This document shows, one piece after another, positions 41,315 to 50,104 of a stretch of DNA of 64,000 nucleotides. The stretch is taken from NCBI GenBank assembly GCA_037481615.1, contig JBBFLI010000007.1; one strand, given 5' to 3'. The position numbers were made by a program, and so were the translations under genes. This DNA comes from SpSt-501 sp037481615. Its GTDB lineage: Bacteria > Desulfobacterota > Desulfobacteria > Desulfobacterales > SpSt-501. The notes beneath the pieces are model-generated. The model saw nothing but the letters and a program-made list of their open reading frames with translations. It was not told the DNA's origin and searched no databases. The first letter of the stretch is position 1, and every line of letters begins with the position of its first letter.

Positions 41315-42216
41315 CCGACCCCCAGGAATGAAACGACCTTTCCCCTGCACGCGTAGGCGAGGAGCAGCATGGAAAGAAGGGTCGTTTCGTAAGGCCCGCG
41401 TCTTTTCGGCAGCGCAAGGCAATCGAGAATGCGCCCCGTGAGATCGGGGGGGTCGATCCCCCAAGCTGCCAAACCGCAGGCGAGCCAGAAGAGCGAAAAG
41501 GGCGCATCGGTCTCCCGCAGCCGCGCCTGCGCATAACCGAGGCTCTTCTCCACGGCCGCCCGACCCGCCATGCCGGAGAGGGCGGCGAGGGCAAGCCCGG
41601 TCGAATCGGGCATGGGGAGAAGCTCCTGCCCGAAGACCGTGGTGTTGCCGTAGTTCCAGCCCCCGCCGGGGAGCCGGCGGTTCATCAGCATCGCCGCCGC
41701 CTCGGCGACGCGCGGGCGGCCGCCTTTCCCCCCCGCCCGCAGCGCAAGGACGGAAAGGGCGGTCGGCTCGACCCGGGAATGCGTCTCCTCGATCCAGGAC
41801 CAGCCGCGGATGGCGGTGTCGTGCCCGGTCGGCGAGTCCTCCTTTTTTTGGAAGCGCCGCCCGCCCGTTTTGAGGAGAAAGCCCAGCGCGAGCCCCTTTT
41901 CCCCCTCGAAGCCGGGAACCGCGCCCCAGGCGAGCGCGGCGAGCGGGGTCGGCCACCAGGCCGCCTTCGATTCCCCGGAAAAGACGACTCGCCCGTCCGC
42001 GAGCTGGAAGCGGGAAAGAAAGCGGCAGGCCTGCGCGAGCGTGGACTGCGGCTCCCCGGCCGCCTTCAGGGCAAGGACCGCCCAGGCGGTCGCATCGGGC
42101 CGTGGGCCGCCCCGGTCCGTTTGCGCGAAGCCGCCCGCCGCCTCCGTGCGCCGCGAGGTGATCCCTGAAACCGTCTCTTTGATTTCCGCTTCCTGCATGG
42201 GGTTCGCAATCGCCAC
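41311..42216 (-). CDS. Prenyltransferase/squalene-oxidase-repeat protein
   Basis: 301 residues from a GTG at 42216 (an ATG at 42198 is possible). It is made of alpha-alpha-barrel repeats of about 50 residues: TDRGGPRPDATAWAVLALKA, THSRVEPTALSVLALRA, GGGWNYGNTTV and DSTGLALAALSGMAG. These match the prenyltransferase and squalene oxidase repeat superfamily. The catalytic DxDD of cyclases is not seen, so it is probably not a true cyclase; similar proteins occur next to DUF362 genes, as here, where the two overlap by 4 bases. No signal peptide is evident. Confidence 0.72.
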   Translation of the reverse strand: MAIANPMQEAEIKETVSGITSRRTEAAGGFAQTDRGGPRPDATAWAVLALKAAGEPQSTLAQACRFLSRFQLADGRVVFSGESKAAWWPTPLAALAWGAVPGFEGEKGLALGFLLKTGGRRFQKKEDSPTGHDTAIRGWSWIEETHSRVEPTALSVLALRAGGKGGRPRVAEAAAMLMNRRLPGGGWNYGNTTVFGQELLPMPDSTGLALAALSGMAGRAAVEKSLGYAQARLRETDAPFSLFWLACGLAAWGIDPPDLTGRILDCLALPKRRGPYETTLLSMLLLAYACRGKVVSFLGVG

Positions 42217-42514
42217 GCCCCGCGGGCGGAGGCGGTTTGTAGACGCTCATCGAGCACAGATTGTGCCGGTATGCGCGGTGATCCGCCCAAAAGACCGCTT
42301 TGCCTCCGATCTCCCTGATTTCAGGCGGGTTCGGTGCGGGGTGGGGATTCGCCGAAGTCGCGATGCGGGTCTCCGCTGGGAAATTTTTTTCACAAAACGG
42401 AAGCAAAGGTAACAGTTTTCTTCCCCGGCCTGCCCAGGGAGCGCCGGTTGGGTGGCGGAAAAGACCTCATTTCCCAAAAGCGGGCGGGGGGAGGCGGGGG
42501 GGGTTAAGGGCGCG

Positions 42515-42530
42515 GCGAAAATATTTTCGC
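42515..42530. promoter_or_regulatory. 16-base perfect palindrome, candidate enhancer site for the tad promoter
   Basis: GCGAAAATATTTTCGC is fully self-complementary and AT-rich in the middle of GC-rich DNA. It is centred about 150 bases upstream of the -24 element, the usual place for an upstream activator site. Confidence 0.5.
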
Positions 42531-42669
42531 GTGCCGCAGCGAGGCCGATCGAGGGCTGAAAAGAGGTCGATTGTTCAAGGCATTCGGCGGGATGGGGCGA
42601 GGGGCGCCGGCGCGGCCGCCTTCGCCCGGGGCTTTTCGGCTGGGACTTTTCTCCCACGGGCGCCTCGCG

Positions 42670-42685
42670 TGGCACGAAGGTTGCT
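42670..42685 (+). promoter_or_regulatory. Sigma-54 (-24/-12) promoter of the tad/flp operon
   Basis: TGGCACG (42670-42676), four bases, TTGCT (42681-42685): every conserved position of the -24/-12 consensus is matched. The predicted start is near 42696, giving a leader of about 155 bases. The window contains one sigma-54 activator (32947-34002). Confidence 0.8.
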
Positions 42686-42853
42686 CTACCCCCGGCTGCG
42701 TGGGAATCGGATCCCAGCAAGAAAAGGACGAGGCCGGAACGGAAGCGCGCCGGCCGCAAAACGGATGAAGGGGGGTGGTGGTCCGGAAGGAAAGGGGGAA
42801 AAGAGGCCTGGACCCGTTTGTTTAAGGAAAGGAAACCGAAGGGAGAATCGAAA

Positions 42854-43021
42854 ATGAAGAAGCTGATCAATTTCTTCAAGGACGAAGAGGGTGCGAGCGC
42901 GGTGGAGTACGGGCTTCTGGTGGCCCTGATTGCTGTTGTCATTATCGGTGCACTTACGACGATCGGCAAGAACCTCGACGGGCTGTTTGAACTAGTGGCA
43001 GAAGAACTAGTACCAAAATAA
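42854..43021 (+). CDS. flp: Flp-type pilin (type IVb)
   Basis: 55 residues. The prepilin processing site follows a short charged leader: FKDEEG then ASAVEYGLLVALIAVVIIGA, the conserved hydrophobic helix of Flp pilins with the Glu at +5 and adjacent Tyr. The mature pilin is about 40 residues, as usual. GGGAG lies 8-12 bases before the ATG. It is the first gene of the operon and probably the major pilus subunit, cleaved by CpaA and assembled by CpaF/TadB/TadC. Confidence 0.9.
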   Translation: MKKLINFFKDEEGASAVEYGLLVALIAVVIIGALTTIGKNLDGLFELVAEELVPK

Positions 43022-43092
43022 GCATCAGAACCTCGCGGCATCGGCGACAGGCTCAACGATCAAACAAACCGGCTGATAGCGAGAACCTGCAG

Positions 43093-43245
43093 ATGATGAA
43101 AGTCATCACCGGCCAGCGCGGGGCGATCGCCGCCGAGTACGCCCTGCTCGCCGTCCTGATCGCGGTGGCGATCGTGAGCGGGGCGACCGCGCTGGGGGAA
43201 GGCGTTCTGGGTCTGTTCCAGCGGCTGCTTGACAGCTGGCCGTGA
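43093..43245 (+). CDS. flp: Second Flp-like pilin
   Basis: 50 residues: a short leader ending QRG, then AIAAEYALLAVLIAVAIVSG, and a short amphipathic tail ending DSWP. The Glu-Tyr pair follows at the same place as in the first pilin. It lies 71 bases after flp and 100 bases before cpaA. No strong ribosome site is seen before the two consecutive ATG codons (43093, 43096). It may be a minor subunit or pilus-length modulator; it is small enough to be missed by automatic calling. Confidence 0.8.
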   Translation: MMKVITGQRGAIAAEYALLAVLIAVAIVSGATALGEGVLGLFQRLLDSWP

Positions 43246-43345
43246 CCGGGGCGCCGGCAGTTCACCGGAAGGTCGGCGGGGCGGCGCCGGCGTCGTTTGC
43301 CGGCGCCGCATCCGGCCGACGATCGATCACCCAAGGCTTTCACGG

Positions 43346-43888
43346 ATGACTTCCTTTGCGCCAAACATCGTGTTGCTCGGGGTGCTGGCCGTCGCCTGCT
43401 GGACGGACCTTCGCGCAAGCCGCATCCCGAACCTCCTCACCCTGCCGGCTTCGGTTGTCGGGATCTCCTTCCATGCCGCAGCCTCGGGGCTGGACGGCTT
43501 CTTCTTCGGCCTCTGGGGCTGGGCCGCGGGGGTGGGGCTGCTCTTCGTTCCGTATCTCATGAGCGGCATGGGCGCAGGCGACGTCAAGCTCATGGGCGCG
43601 GTGGGGAGCTTTCTTGGGCCGCAGGCGGTCTTCGAGGCCTTCCTCGCCTCTGCCGTCGTGGGGGGGCTATACGCCGTGATCCTCATCTCCCTGCGGCGCG
43701 AGGCCTTCCAGGGGTTCTTCCGCGAGAAGCTCGCGGCCCTCTACGCCGCGGCGGCGACGAGGAGCCCCGCGCCGATGGCCGTCGAAGTCGCCCCGGGGCG
43801 GCCGCGGCTGCGGTACGGCCTGGCGATCGCCCTCGGGACCATCACCTACATCGCATTCAAGGCTTGCGGGGTCGCGCCTCTTTCCTGA
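43346..43888 (+). CDS. cpaA: Prepilin peptidase CpaA/TadV
   Basis: 180 residues from the ATG at 43346. The aspartyl peptidase motif GMGAGDVKLM is intact, and an earlier Asp in WTDLRASRIPN supplies the other catalytic acid. Several membrane helices are present. It cleaves the leaders of the Flp pilins and the TadE/TadF pseudopilins at the inner face of the inner membrane. The C-terminus carries a slightly longer cytoplasmic tail than typical CpaA. The gene is followed 21 bases later by cpaB. Confidence 0.88.
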   Translation: MTSFAPNIVLLGVLAVACWTDLRASRIPNLLTLPASVVGISFHAAASGLDGFFFGLWGWAAGVGLLFVPYLMSGMGAGDVKLMGAVGSFLGPQAVFEAFLASAVVGGLYAVILISLRREAFQGFFREKLAALYAAAATRSPAPMAVEVAPGRPRLRYGLAIALGTITYIAFKACGVAPLS

Positions 43889-43909
43889 GGCGCCCCCGGG
43901 GAGGACGGG

Positions 43910-44776
43910 ATGGGAAATCTCCGCGCCGTAGTGCCGATCGCGCTCTCGCTGGTCATCGCGGTCGCCGGGAGCTGGTTTCTCTACAACTGGGTCCAGAAGC
44001 GGACCGCGCCGAGGGAGACCGTGAAGGTCGAGGCGGACGCCGTCCCGGTCGCCGTGGCCGCATCCGACCTCGCCTGGGGGACGCAGATCAAGCCCGAGAT
44101 GGTGAAGACGGCCCCTTACCTGAGGGAGAGCCTCCCCACCGGGTACTTCGCGAAGATCGAGGACCTGAAAGACCGGGTGCTCGTCTCCCCCGTGAAGGCG
44201 AACCACCCGATCACCGAGCACATGCTCGCCCCCCGGGATGTGAGGACGGGCGGGGTGGCCGCGGTCCTGAAAGAAGGAAAGCGCGCGGTCTCGGTCAAGG
44301 GCGACAAGGTGATCGGCCTGGCGGGGCTCGTGCACCCGGGGAACCGCGTCGACGTCCTGGTCACGATCGAGGACCCGCAGAAGAAGGAAGACCGGACCAA
44401 GCTCATCCTCGAGAACATCCTCGTCCTCGCCGCAGGCACCCAGATCCAGAAGAACGAAAAGGGCGAGCCCGCGCCGGTCGACGTCTACACGCTCGAGGTG
44501 ACCCCCGAGGAGGCGGAGAAACTCGCGCTCGCCGGGAGCGAGGGCAAGCTCCAGCTCGCGCTCCGCCACGTCCTGGACACCGAGACGGTGCTCACCAAGG
44601 GGGTCAACGTGCCGCAGATGCTCACTTCCTTGAGCCCCGCCAACCCGCCGCCCCCGCCCAAGAAGGAGGAGCAGGCGGCCGCACCCGCGCCGGCGCCGAA
44701 GCCTAAATGGACCCCGCGGCCTGCGGTCACGGTCGAGGTGATCAAGGGCAACGAGGTCAGCAGGAAGAGTTTCTGA
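43910..44776 (+). CDS. cpaB: Flp pilus assembly protein CpaB/RcpC
   Basis: 288 residues: one N-terminal transmembrane helix (VVPIALSLVIAVAGSWFLYN), then a SAF-type domain (VAASDLAWGTQIKPEMVK), then the RcpC region (AVSVKGDKVIGLAGLVHPGN; VDVLVTIEDPQKKEDRTKL) and a Pro/Ala-rich tail. CpaB is a periplasmic, inner-membrane-anchored partner of the secretin CpaC. It sits in the standard order after cpaA and before the secretin. Confidence 0.9.
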   Translation: MGNLRAVVPIALSLVIAVAGSWFLYNWVQKRTAPRETVKVEADAVPVAVAASDLAWGTQIKPEMVKTAPYLRESLPTGYFAKIEDLKDRVLVSPVKANHPITEHMLAPRDVRTGGVAAVLKEGKRAVSVKGDKVIGLAGLVHPGNRVDVLVTIEDPQKKEDRTKLILENILVLAAGTQIQKNEKGEPAPVDVYTLEVTPEEAEKLALAGSEGKLQLALRHVLDTETVLTKGVNVPQMLTSLSPANPPPPPKKEEQAAAPAPAPKPKWTPRPAVTVEVIKGNEVSRKSF

Positions 44777-44810
44777 GGCGGATGATTTCCCGCGAGGAAA
44801 GGTGGACCCC

Positions 44811-46208
44811 ATGCAGACGAACGCGAAACGAAACGCCCCCGCCGCGCTGGTTCTTTTCTTCCTGGCCCTCTGGCTGCCCTGGGCCCCGGGTTCGGATGCG
44901 GCCGCGGCGGAAGAGGGGCGGCTCGAGCTCACCTCCGGCAAATCGATCGTGATCCGCACCGACCAGCCGGTCAGGAGGGTCTCGATCGGGAACCCCGAGA
45001 TCGCCGACTTCAACCTCCTCTCGCCGCGGGAGGTCTACCTCAGCGGCAAGGCCGCGGGGACGACCAACCTCACCCTCTGGCAGGAGGGGCGGACGGTCGT
45101 CTACGACGTAACGGTGGCCTACGATGTCGCCCGGCTCAAGCGCGAGCTCCAGGAGCTTTTGCCCCAGGAGAAGGACCTCCGCGTGGCGGCGGCAAACGAC
45201 GCGATCACGCTCTCGGGCAAGGTGACGAGCGCGGCCGCCCTCAGCCAGGCGCTCGCGCTCGCGCGGGCGCACGCCCCCGAGGCCAAGGTCGCCAATCTCG
45301 TCGAGGTGGGCGGCGTGCACCAGGTGATGCTCGAGGTGCGGGTCGCCGAGATGTCGAAGAGCCTGACCCGCAGGCTCGGGATCAACCTCGCCTACACGCG
45401 GGGAAACGACTTCGGCGTGAGCCTGCTCGGCGGCCTGGCCGAGGTCGTGAAGCCGACGGACGCCACGATCTTCTCGAGCCCGCTCGGCTTCGTGCAATCG
45501 CCCGCCGTCACCTCGCTTTTCCGCTTCGACAAGGGACAGACGACCTGGACGGGCTTCGTGGACGCGCTCCAGGAGGACGGGCTGGTCAAGGTGCTGGCCG
45601 AGCCGAACCTGATCACCCTCTCGGGGAAGACCGCGAGCTTCCTCGCGGGCGGGGAGTTCCCGATCCCGGTGCCCCAGGGCGACGGGGACATCACGATCGA
45701 GTTCAAGCAGTTCGGGGTCGCCCTCAACTTCACGCCGGTCGTCCTGAGCAAGGACCGGATCAGCATCCAGGTCGCCCCCGAGGTCTCGGATCTCGACTTC
45801 TCGGTTGCGCTCCGGCTCCAGGGCTTCGTCGTCCCGGGCCTGAGGACGCGGCGCACCTCGACCACGGTCGAGCTGGGGGACGGCCAGAGCTTCGCCATCG
45901 CGGGCCTGCTCAAGGAGAACGTGCGCACCGTGGTCTCGAAGTTCCCGATCCTGGGGGACATCCCGGTCCTGGGGGCGCTTTTCCGGAGCACGGCCTTCCA
46001 GAAGGAGGAGTCCGAGCTCGTGATCATCGTCACCCCCCATCTCGTCAAGCCGCTCGACAGAAACAAGCAGGTGCTTCCGACCGACTTCTACGTCGAGCCC
46101 GATGACGCCGAGCTCTATCTCCTGGGCCGCACGGTCGGGGCGGGCGAACCCAAGCGCAAGAAGGCCTCGCTCGAGGGCGACTTCGGGCACTCCATGCCGC
46201 GCAACTAG
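44811..46208 (+). CDS. cpaC: Outer-membrane secretin CpaC/RcpA of the tad system
   Basis: 465 residues from the ATG with AAAGGTGG 5 bases before it. Signal peptide, then the BON-like/pilus-assembly domain (LTSGKSIVIRTDQPVRRVSI), then the type II/III secretin domain (VLAEPNLITLSGKTASFLAG, FGVALNFTPVVL, and the closing FPILGDIPVLGALFRSTAFQ). It forms the outer-membrane pore through which the pilus leaves. It is shorter than type II secretins, as usual for RcpA. Confidence 0.92.
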   Translation: MQTNAKRNAPAALVLFFLALWLPWAPGSDAAAAEEGRLELTSGKSIVIRTDQPVRRVSIGNPEIADFNLLSPREVYLSGKAAGTTNLTLWQEGRTVVYDVTVAYDVARLKRELQELLPQEKDLRVAAANDAITLSGKVTSAAALSQALALARAHAPEAKVANLVEVGGVHQVMLEVRVAEMSKSLTRRLGINLAYTRGNDFGVSLLGGLAEVVKPTDATIFSSPLGFVQSPAVTSLFRFDKGQTTWTGFVDALQEDGLVKVLAEPNLITLSGKTASFLAGGEFPIPVPQGDGDITIEFKQFGVALNFTPVVLSKDRISIQVAPEVSDLDFSVALRLQGFVVPGLRTRRTSTTVELGDGQSFAIAGLLKENVRTVVSKFPILGDIPVLGALFRSTAFQKEESELVIIVTPHLVKPLDRNKQVLPTDFYVEPDDAELYLLGRTVGAGEPKRKKASLEGDFGHSMPRN

Positions 46209-46231
46209 GCCAGAAAGAGGGAAAGATAAAG

Positions 46232-46525
46232 ATGAAGAAGACAAGCTTTGTCGGCATCCTCGGGGTCGGCGTCCTCCTCCTTGCCGCGGCGTGCGCGGGA
46301 AACCACCCCTTGCGCGAGGAGACGGTGCACGACCGGAACTGGGGCCGGGCGGTCGAGGGCGCGAAGTTCAACCAGATCCTCGACCCGCAGGCGGGCGGGA
46401 CGGACAAGCCCGTCGAGGGGATCTCCGGGAGACCGGCCGGGAACACGGTCGAGCGCTACGAGCAGTCCTTCAAGAAGGAACAGCGCGAGCTTCCGGTCTC
46501 CACGACGACCTCGGTCATGAAGTAG
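46232..46525 (+). CDS. Small tad-locus lipoprotein
   Basis: 97 residues. The lipobox is LLLAAAC followed by AGN. The mature part is mostly helical and polar with a repeated short motif (NWGRAVEGAKFNQILDPQAG, then GRPAGNTVERYEQSFKKE). It occupies the place where CpaD/RcpB-type or other tad lipoproteins occur between secretin and CpaE, but its sequence does not clearly match CpaD. Possibly a secretin pilotin or cap; inference from position. Confidence 0.7.
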   Translation: MKKTSFVGILGVGVLLLAAACAGNHPLREETVHDRNWGRAVEGAKFNQILDPQAGGTDKPVEGISGRPAGNTVERYEQSFKKEQRELPVSTTTSVMK

Positions 46526-46565
46526 GGCGGCGGGAGAGCCGGGAACGGCAGAAGGCCAAGATCGC

Positions 46566-47720
46566 ATGGCACCCAGCGGACCCCATGGCGTGAAGCTCGC
46601 GGTCGCCGACCCCGGGCTTGCACGCAAAATCGTCGAGCTCATCCAGGGGGCGCGCGCCTTCCAGATCCTGGAGGCGCGGGAGCCCCAGCCGGCCGGGCTC
46701 TGGATCGTCCAGCTCGGGCCCGACGCCCCGGCGCGGCTTTCCTCCGTGGAGGAGGCGCTGAAGAAGGGCCTCGCCGAGGAGGTCTTCCTTCTCTCCGAGA
46801 CCGCGGACCCGAAGGTCCTCATGCAGGCGATGCGGATCGGGGTGAAGGAGTTCCTGCCCCTTCCCCTCGATGCGGCCGAGTTCAAGGCCGCCCTCGAGCG
46901 CTTCAGGGAGCGGAAAACCGAGGCCGTGGGGAGGACGGCCGACCGGCGGGGGAGCGTCGTCAGCATCTTCGGGAGCAAGGGCGGGGTCGGAACGACGACG
47001 ATCGCGGTCAACCTCGCGGTCTCCCTCGCCCAGGGGCAGCCCGGGCGGCAGGTCGCGCTCCTCGACATGAACACGCTCTTCGGGGAGATCCCGCTCTTTC
47101 TCGAGATCGCCCCCAAGTTCCACTGGGGCGAGATCACGAAGAACATCGACCGCCTGGACGGGCAGTTCCTGCAGAACACCCTCACGCGCCACAAGACCGG
47201 CGTGCAGGTGCTCCCCTCGCCCGCCTACCTGAACGGCCACGTGCGGCCGACCCCGGAGATCATGAGCCGGCTTCTCGGCCTCATGCGGCGCATGTTCGAC
47301 TTCGTCGTGATCGACGCCGGGCAGTCGACCGACGACACCTCGCTCAAGGTGCTCGAGACCTCGGATCTGCTGATGCTGGTCACGATCCTGAGCCTTCCCT
47401 GTCTGGCGAACACGAACAAGCTCGTGCGCTCGCTCTCCGATCTCGGCTACGTCCCCAAGGAGAGGATCCGCGTGGTGCTGAACCGCTTCCACAAGCGGAG
47501 CGAGATCTCGATCGCGGACGCCGAGGCGGGGATCGGCAAAGAGATCTTCTGGGTGGTCCCCAACGACTACGACACCTCGATGGCCGCGATCAACAGCGGA
47601 AAACCGCTCCTGAGCGTCGCCCCCGGCGCGGCGATCACGAAGAGCTTGGTCGAGCTGGCGCGCGCGCTCGCCGACCCCGGGGCCGCGGCCGCGGGGGCGA
47701 AGAGGAAAGGGCTCATCTGA
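46566..47720 (+). CDS. cpaE: Pilus localisation ATPase CpaE/TadZ
   Basis: 384 residues: an N-terminal receiver-like domain (residues 1-115, without a clear phosphoryl Asp triad) followed by a MinD/ParA-type ATPase with the deviant Walker A GSKGGVGTTT at 136-145 and LLDMNTLFGEIPLFLEI. TadZ/CpaE places the pilus machinery at the cell pole. The gene order secretin-lipoprotein-cpaE-cpaF is standard. Confidence 0.9.
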   Translation: MAPSGPHGVKLAVADPGLARKIVELIQGARAFQILEAREPQPAGLWIVQLGPDAPARLSSVEEALKKGLAEEVFLLSETADPKVLMQAMRIGVKEFLPLPLDAAEFKAALERFRERKTEAVGRTADRRGSVVSIFGSKGGVGTTTIAVNLAVSLAQGQPGRQVALLDMNTLFGEIPLFLEIAPKFHWGEITKNIDRLDGQFLQNTLTRHKTGVQVLPSPAYLNGHVRPTPEIMSRLLGLMRRMFDFVVIDAGQSTDDTSLKVLETSDLLMLVTILSLPCLANTNKLVRSLSDLGYVPKERIRVVLNRFHKRSEISIADAEAGIGKEIFWVVPNDYDTSMAAINSGKPLLSVAPGAAITKSLVELARALADPGAAAAGAKRKGLI

Positions 47721-47772
47721 GCTTCCCCCGGCGGCGGGGAAACCCGCGCCGGGTCGAGGGAAAGGGCGTCCC

Positions 47773-49110
47773 ATGCTGCAGGAGAAGGTGAACCTCAAGG
47801 CCGTCACGGGCGGGCCGCGCTACATGCCCGACGAGTACTTCGAGCTCAAGGCCCGCATCCACGACCGGCTCCTCGACCTGATCGACCTCACGATCATCGA
47901 GAAACTCGAGCGCGAGGCGCTGACGCTTCAGATCCGCAAGGTGATCGAGCGGATCCTGCGCGAGGAGCAGTTCAAGCTCCCGCTCAACATGGTCGAGCGC
48001 GAGAAGATCTTCGGCGAGATCGTGGACGAGGTGCTGGGCTACGGGCCGCTCGAGCCCCTGCTCAAGGACCCGAGCGTCTCCGACATCCTCGTCAACTCCT
48101 ACAAGAGCGTCTACGTCGAGCGCGAGGGCCGGATCGAGCCGACCGACGTGCGCTTCAAGGACGATGCGCACCTCATGCGCATCATCGACAAGATCGTCTC
48201 GAGCGTCGGCCGCCGGATCGACGAGTCCTCGCCCATGGTGGACGCGCGGCTGCCCGACGGCTCGCGGGTGAACGCGATCATCCCGCCGCTTGCGCTGGAG
48301 GGCCCCTGCCTGTCGATCCGCCGCTTCGCCGTGAACCCCCTCGAGCTCGACGACCTGATCGGCTTCAAGACCCTCACCCCCGAGATCGCCGAGGTCCTGA
48401 AGGGGATCGTCAAGGCGCGGCTCAACGTGATCATCTCCGGCGGGACCGGAAGCGGCAAGACGACGCTGCTCAACGTCCTATCGCGCTTCATCCCCGAGGA
48501 GGAGCGGATCATCACCATCGAGGACGCGGCCGAGCTGCAGCTCAAGCAGGAGCACGTGGTCCGGCTCGAGACCCGGCCGCCCAACATCGAGGGCAAGGGC
48601 GAGGTCGTGCAGCGCGACCTCGTGCGGAACAGCCTGCGCATGCGGCCCGACCGCATCATCGTGGGCGAGGTGCGCGGCAAGGAAGCCTTCGACATGCTCC
48701 AGGCCATGAACACGGGCCACGACGGCTCGCTCACGACGATCCACGCGAACTCGCCGCGTGACGCGCTCATGCGCCTCGAGACCATGGTCGCCATGGCGAA
48801 CCTCGAGATCCCGGGCGAGTTCCTGCGCCGCTACATCGCCTCGGCGATCCACGTCGTGATCCAGGTCGCGCGCCTGGTCGACGGCCGGCGGCGGCTCGTG
48901 AGCGTGCAGGAGATCACCGGCATGGAGGGAAGCGTCATCACCATGCAGGAGATCTTCGCCTTCAACCAGCGCGGGCTCGACGGGCAGGGGAACGTCCGCG
49001 GCGCCTTCCAGTTCCGCGGCATCCGGCCGCGCTTCATGGAGCGGCTGAAGATGGCGGGAGTGAACCTCCCGCCCGAGATCTTCGACCCGAACCGCGTGGT
49101 CGAGGCCTGA
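47773..49110 (+). CDS. cpaF: Secretion ATPase CpaF/TadA
   Basis: 445 residues; the pilus-assembly motor of the VirB11/GspE superfamily. N-terminal helical domain, Walker A GGTGSGKTT (223-231), Walker B-like IITIEDAAEL, Asp box and the His box GHDGSLTTIHANSPRDAL are all present. It drives extension (and possibly retraction) of the Flp pilus through TadB/TadC in the inner membrane. Ten bases separate it from tadB. Confidence 0.93.
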   Translation: MLQEKVNLKAVTGGPRYMPDEYFELKARIHDRLLDLIDLTIIEKLEREALTLQIRKVIERILREEQFKLPLNMVEREKIFGEIVDEVLGYGPLEPLLKDPSVSDILVNSYKSVYVEREGRIEPTDVRFKDDAHLMRIIDKIVSSVGRRIDESSPMVDARLPDGSRVNAIIPPLALEGPCLSIRRFAVNPLELDDLIGFKTLTPEIAEVLKGIVKARLNVIISGGTGSGKTTLLNVLSRFIPEEERIITIEDAAELQLKQEHVVRLETRPPNIEGKGEVVQRDLVRNSLRMRPDRIIVGEVRGKEAFDMLQAMNTGHDGSLTTIHANSPRDALMRLETMVAMANLEIPGEFLRRYIASAIHVVIQVARLVDGRRRLVSVQEITGMEGSVITMQEIFAFNQRGLDGQGNVRGAFQFRGIRPRFMERLKMAGVNLPPEIFDPNRVVEA

Positions 49111-49120
49111 AGGGGGCGCG

Positions 49121-50092
49121 ATGGATCTCCTGCTCGTGGGCATCGGGATCTTCCTGGGGGCCGTGATCGTGATCCAGCTTGCGATCTACGGGGTGCGCCA
49201 CCTGCGCGCCGCCCAGCGCGTGAAGATCCGGCGCAGGCTCCGGAAATACGCCTACGTCGAGGCGGCGGGTGCGGAGGGGACCGAGATCCTCAAAAAACGC
49301 CTCTACAGCAGCGTGCCCTTTTTCAACGAGCTCCTTTCCCGGATCCCCGGGATCGAGGCCTTGGACCGCCTCGTCGTCCAAGCGAACTCGCGCTACCCGC
49401 TCGGGTTCCACCTGCTGCTTGCGCTCTTCCTTGCGCTGATCGGGCTGCTCGCGGGCGCACGGCTGATGAAGAACCCGGCGGGGGCGTTGCTCCCGGCGCT
49501 CGTCCTGGCGGCGGTCCCCTACGTCCTTCTCGTGCGGCAGCGGAGGCTCCGCACCGAGAAGTTCAAGAAGCAGATGCCCGATGCGCTCGACCTCGTCGCC
49601 CGCGCCCTCAAGGCGGGCCACGCCTTCTCGGGGGGGATCGCCATGGCGGCCGAGGAGTTCGACGACCCGCTGGGGACCGAGTTCTCCGAGATGCTCGACG
49701 AGATCAACTTCGGGGTGAGCGTCCCCGAGGCCCTGAAGAACCTCACCCGCCGCGTCGACTGCGAGGAGATCAAGTACTTCGCGATGGGCGTGATTTTGCA
49801 GCGCGAGACGGGCGGGAACCTGGCCGAGCTGATCCAGACGCTCGCCAACCTGATCCGCGAGAAGTTCAAGTTCCAGGGGAAGGTCCGGGTGCTCTCGGCC
49901 GAGGGGCGGATCTCGGCCGTGATCCTGGTGGCGCTCCCCTTCCTGGTTGCCGGCTGGATCTGGCTGACCAACCCGGGGTACCTCGCGCCGCTCGTGCTCG
50001 AGCCCTTCGGGAGGGTCCTCCTTCTCCTGGCGCTCGTCTTCATGGGGGTGGGGATCCTGGTGCTCAAGCGCATGGCGACGATCGAGGTCTGA
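49121..50092 (+). CDS. tadB: Inner-membrane platform protein TadB
   Basis: 323 residues with a T2SSF domain (MPDALDLVARALKAGHAFSG) near the middle, an N-terminal membrane helix and three C-terminal ones. TadB and TadC together form the inner-membrane platform on which CpaF acts. Directly follows cpaF and is followed 12 bases later by tadC. Confidence 0.9.
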   Translation: MDLLLVGIGIFLGAVIVIQLAIYGVRHLRAAQRVKIRRRLRKYAYVEAAGAEGTEILKKRLYSSVPFFNELLSRIPGIEALDRLVVQANSRYPLGFHLLLALFLALIGLLAGARLMKNPAGALLPALVLAAVPYVLLVRQRRLRTEKFKKQMPDALDLVARALKAGHAFSGGIAMAAEEFDDPLGTEFSEMLDEINFGVSVPEALKNLTRRVDCEEIKYFAMGVILQRETGGNLAELIQTLANLIREKFKFQGKVRVLSAEGRISAVILVALPFLVAGWIWLTNPGYLAPLVLEPFGRVLLLLALVFMGVGILVLKRMATIEV

Positions 50093-50104
50093 AACGGAGG
50101 AACG

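Larger units (their letters stand above)
42217..42853. other. Long regulatory spacer in front of the tad/flp operon
   Basis: 637 bases without a supportable gene. It holds TTTCACAAAACGGAAGCAAA (42388-42407, similar to 30776-30797), the 16-base palindrome at 42515-42530, the sigma-54 promoter at 42670-42685 and a leader of about 155 bases before flp. It also carries the upstream region of the divergent prenyltransferase-repeat gene. Open frames here have random-looking codon use. Confidence 0.7.

Noticed and set aside
41311..42216. Squalene/terpene cyclase
   Set aside because: The repeats match the superfamily but the catalytic DxDD motif and usual length of 600 or more residues are missing.
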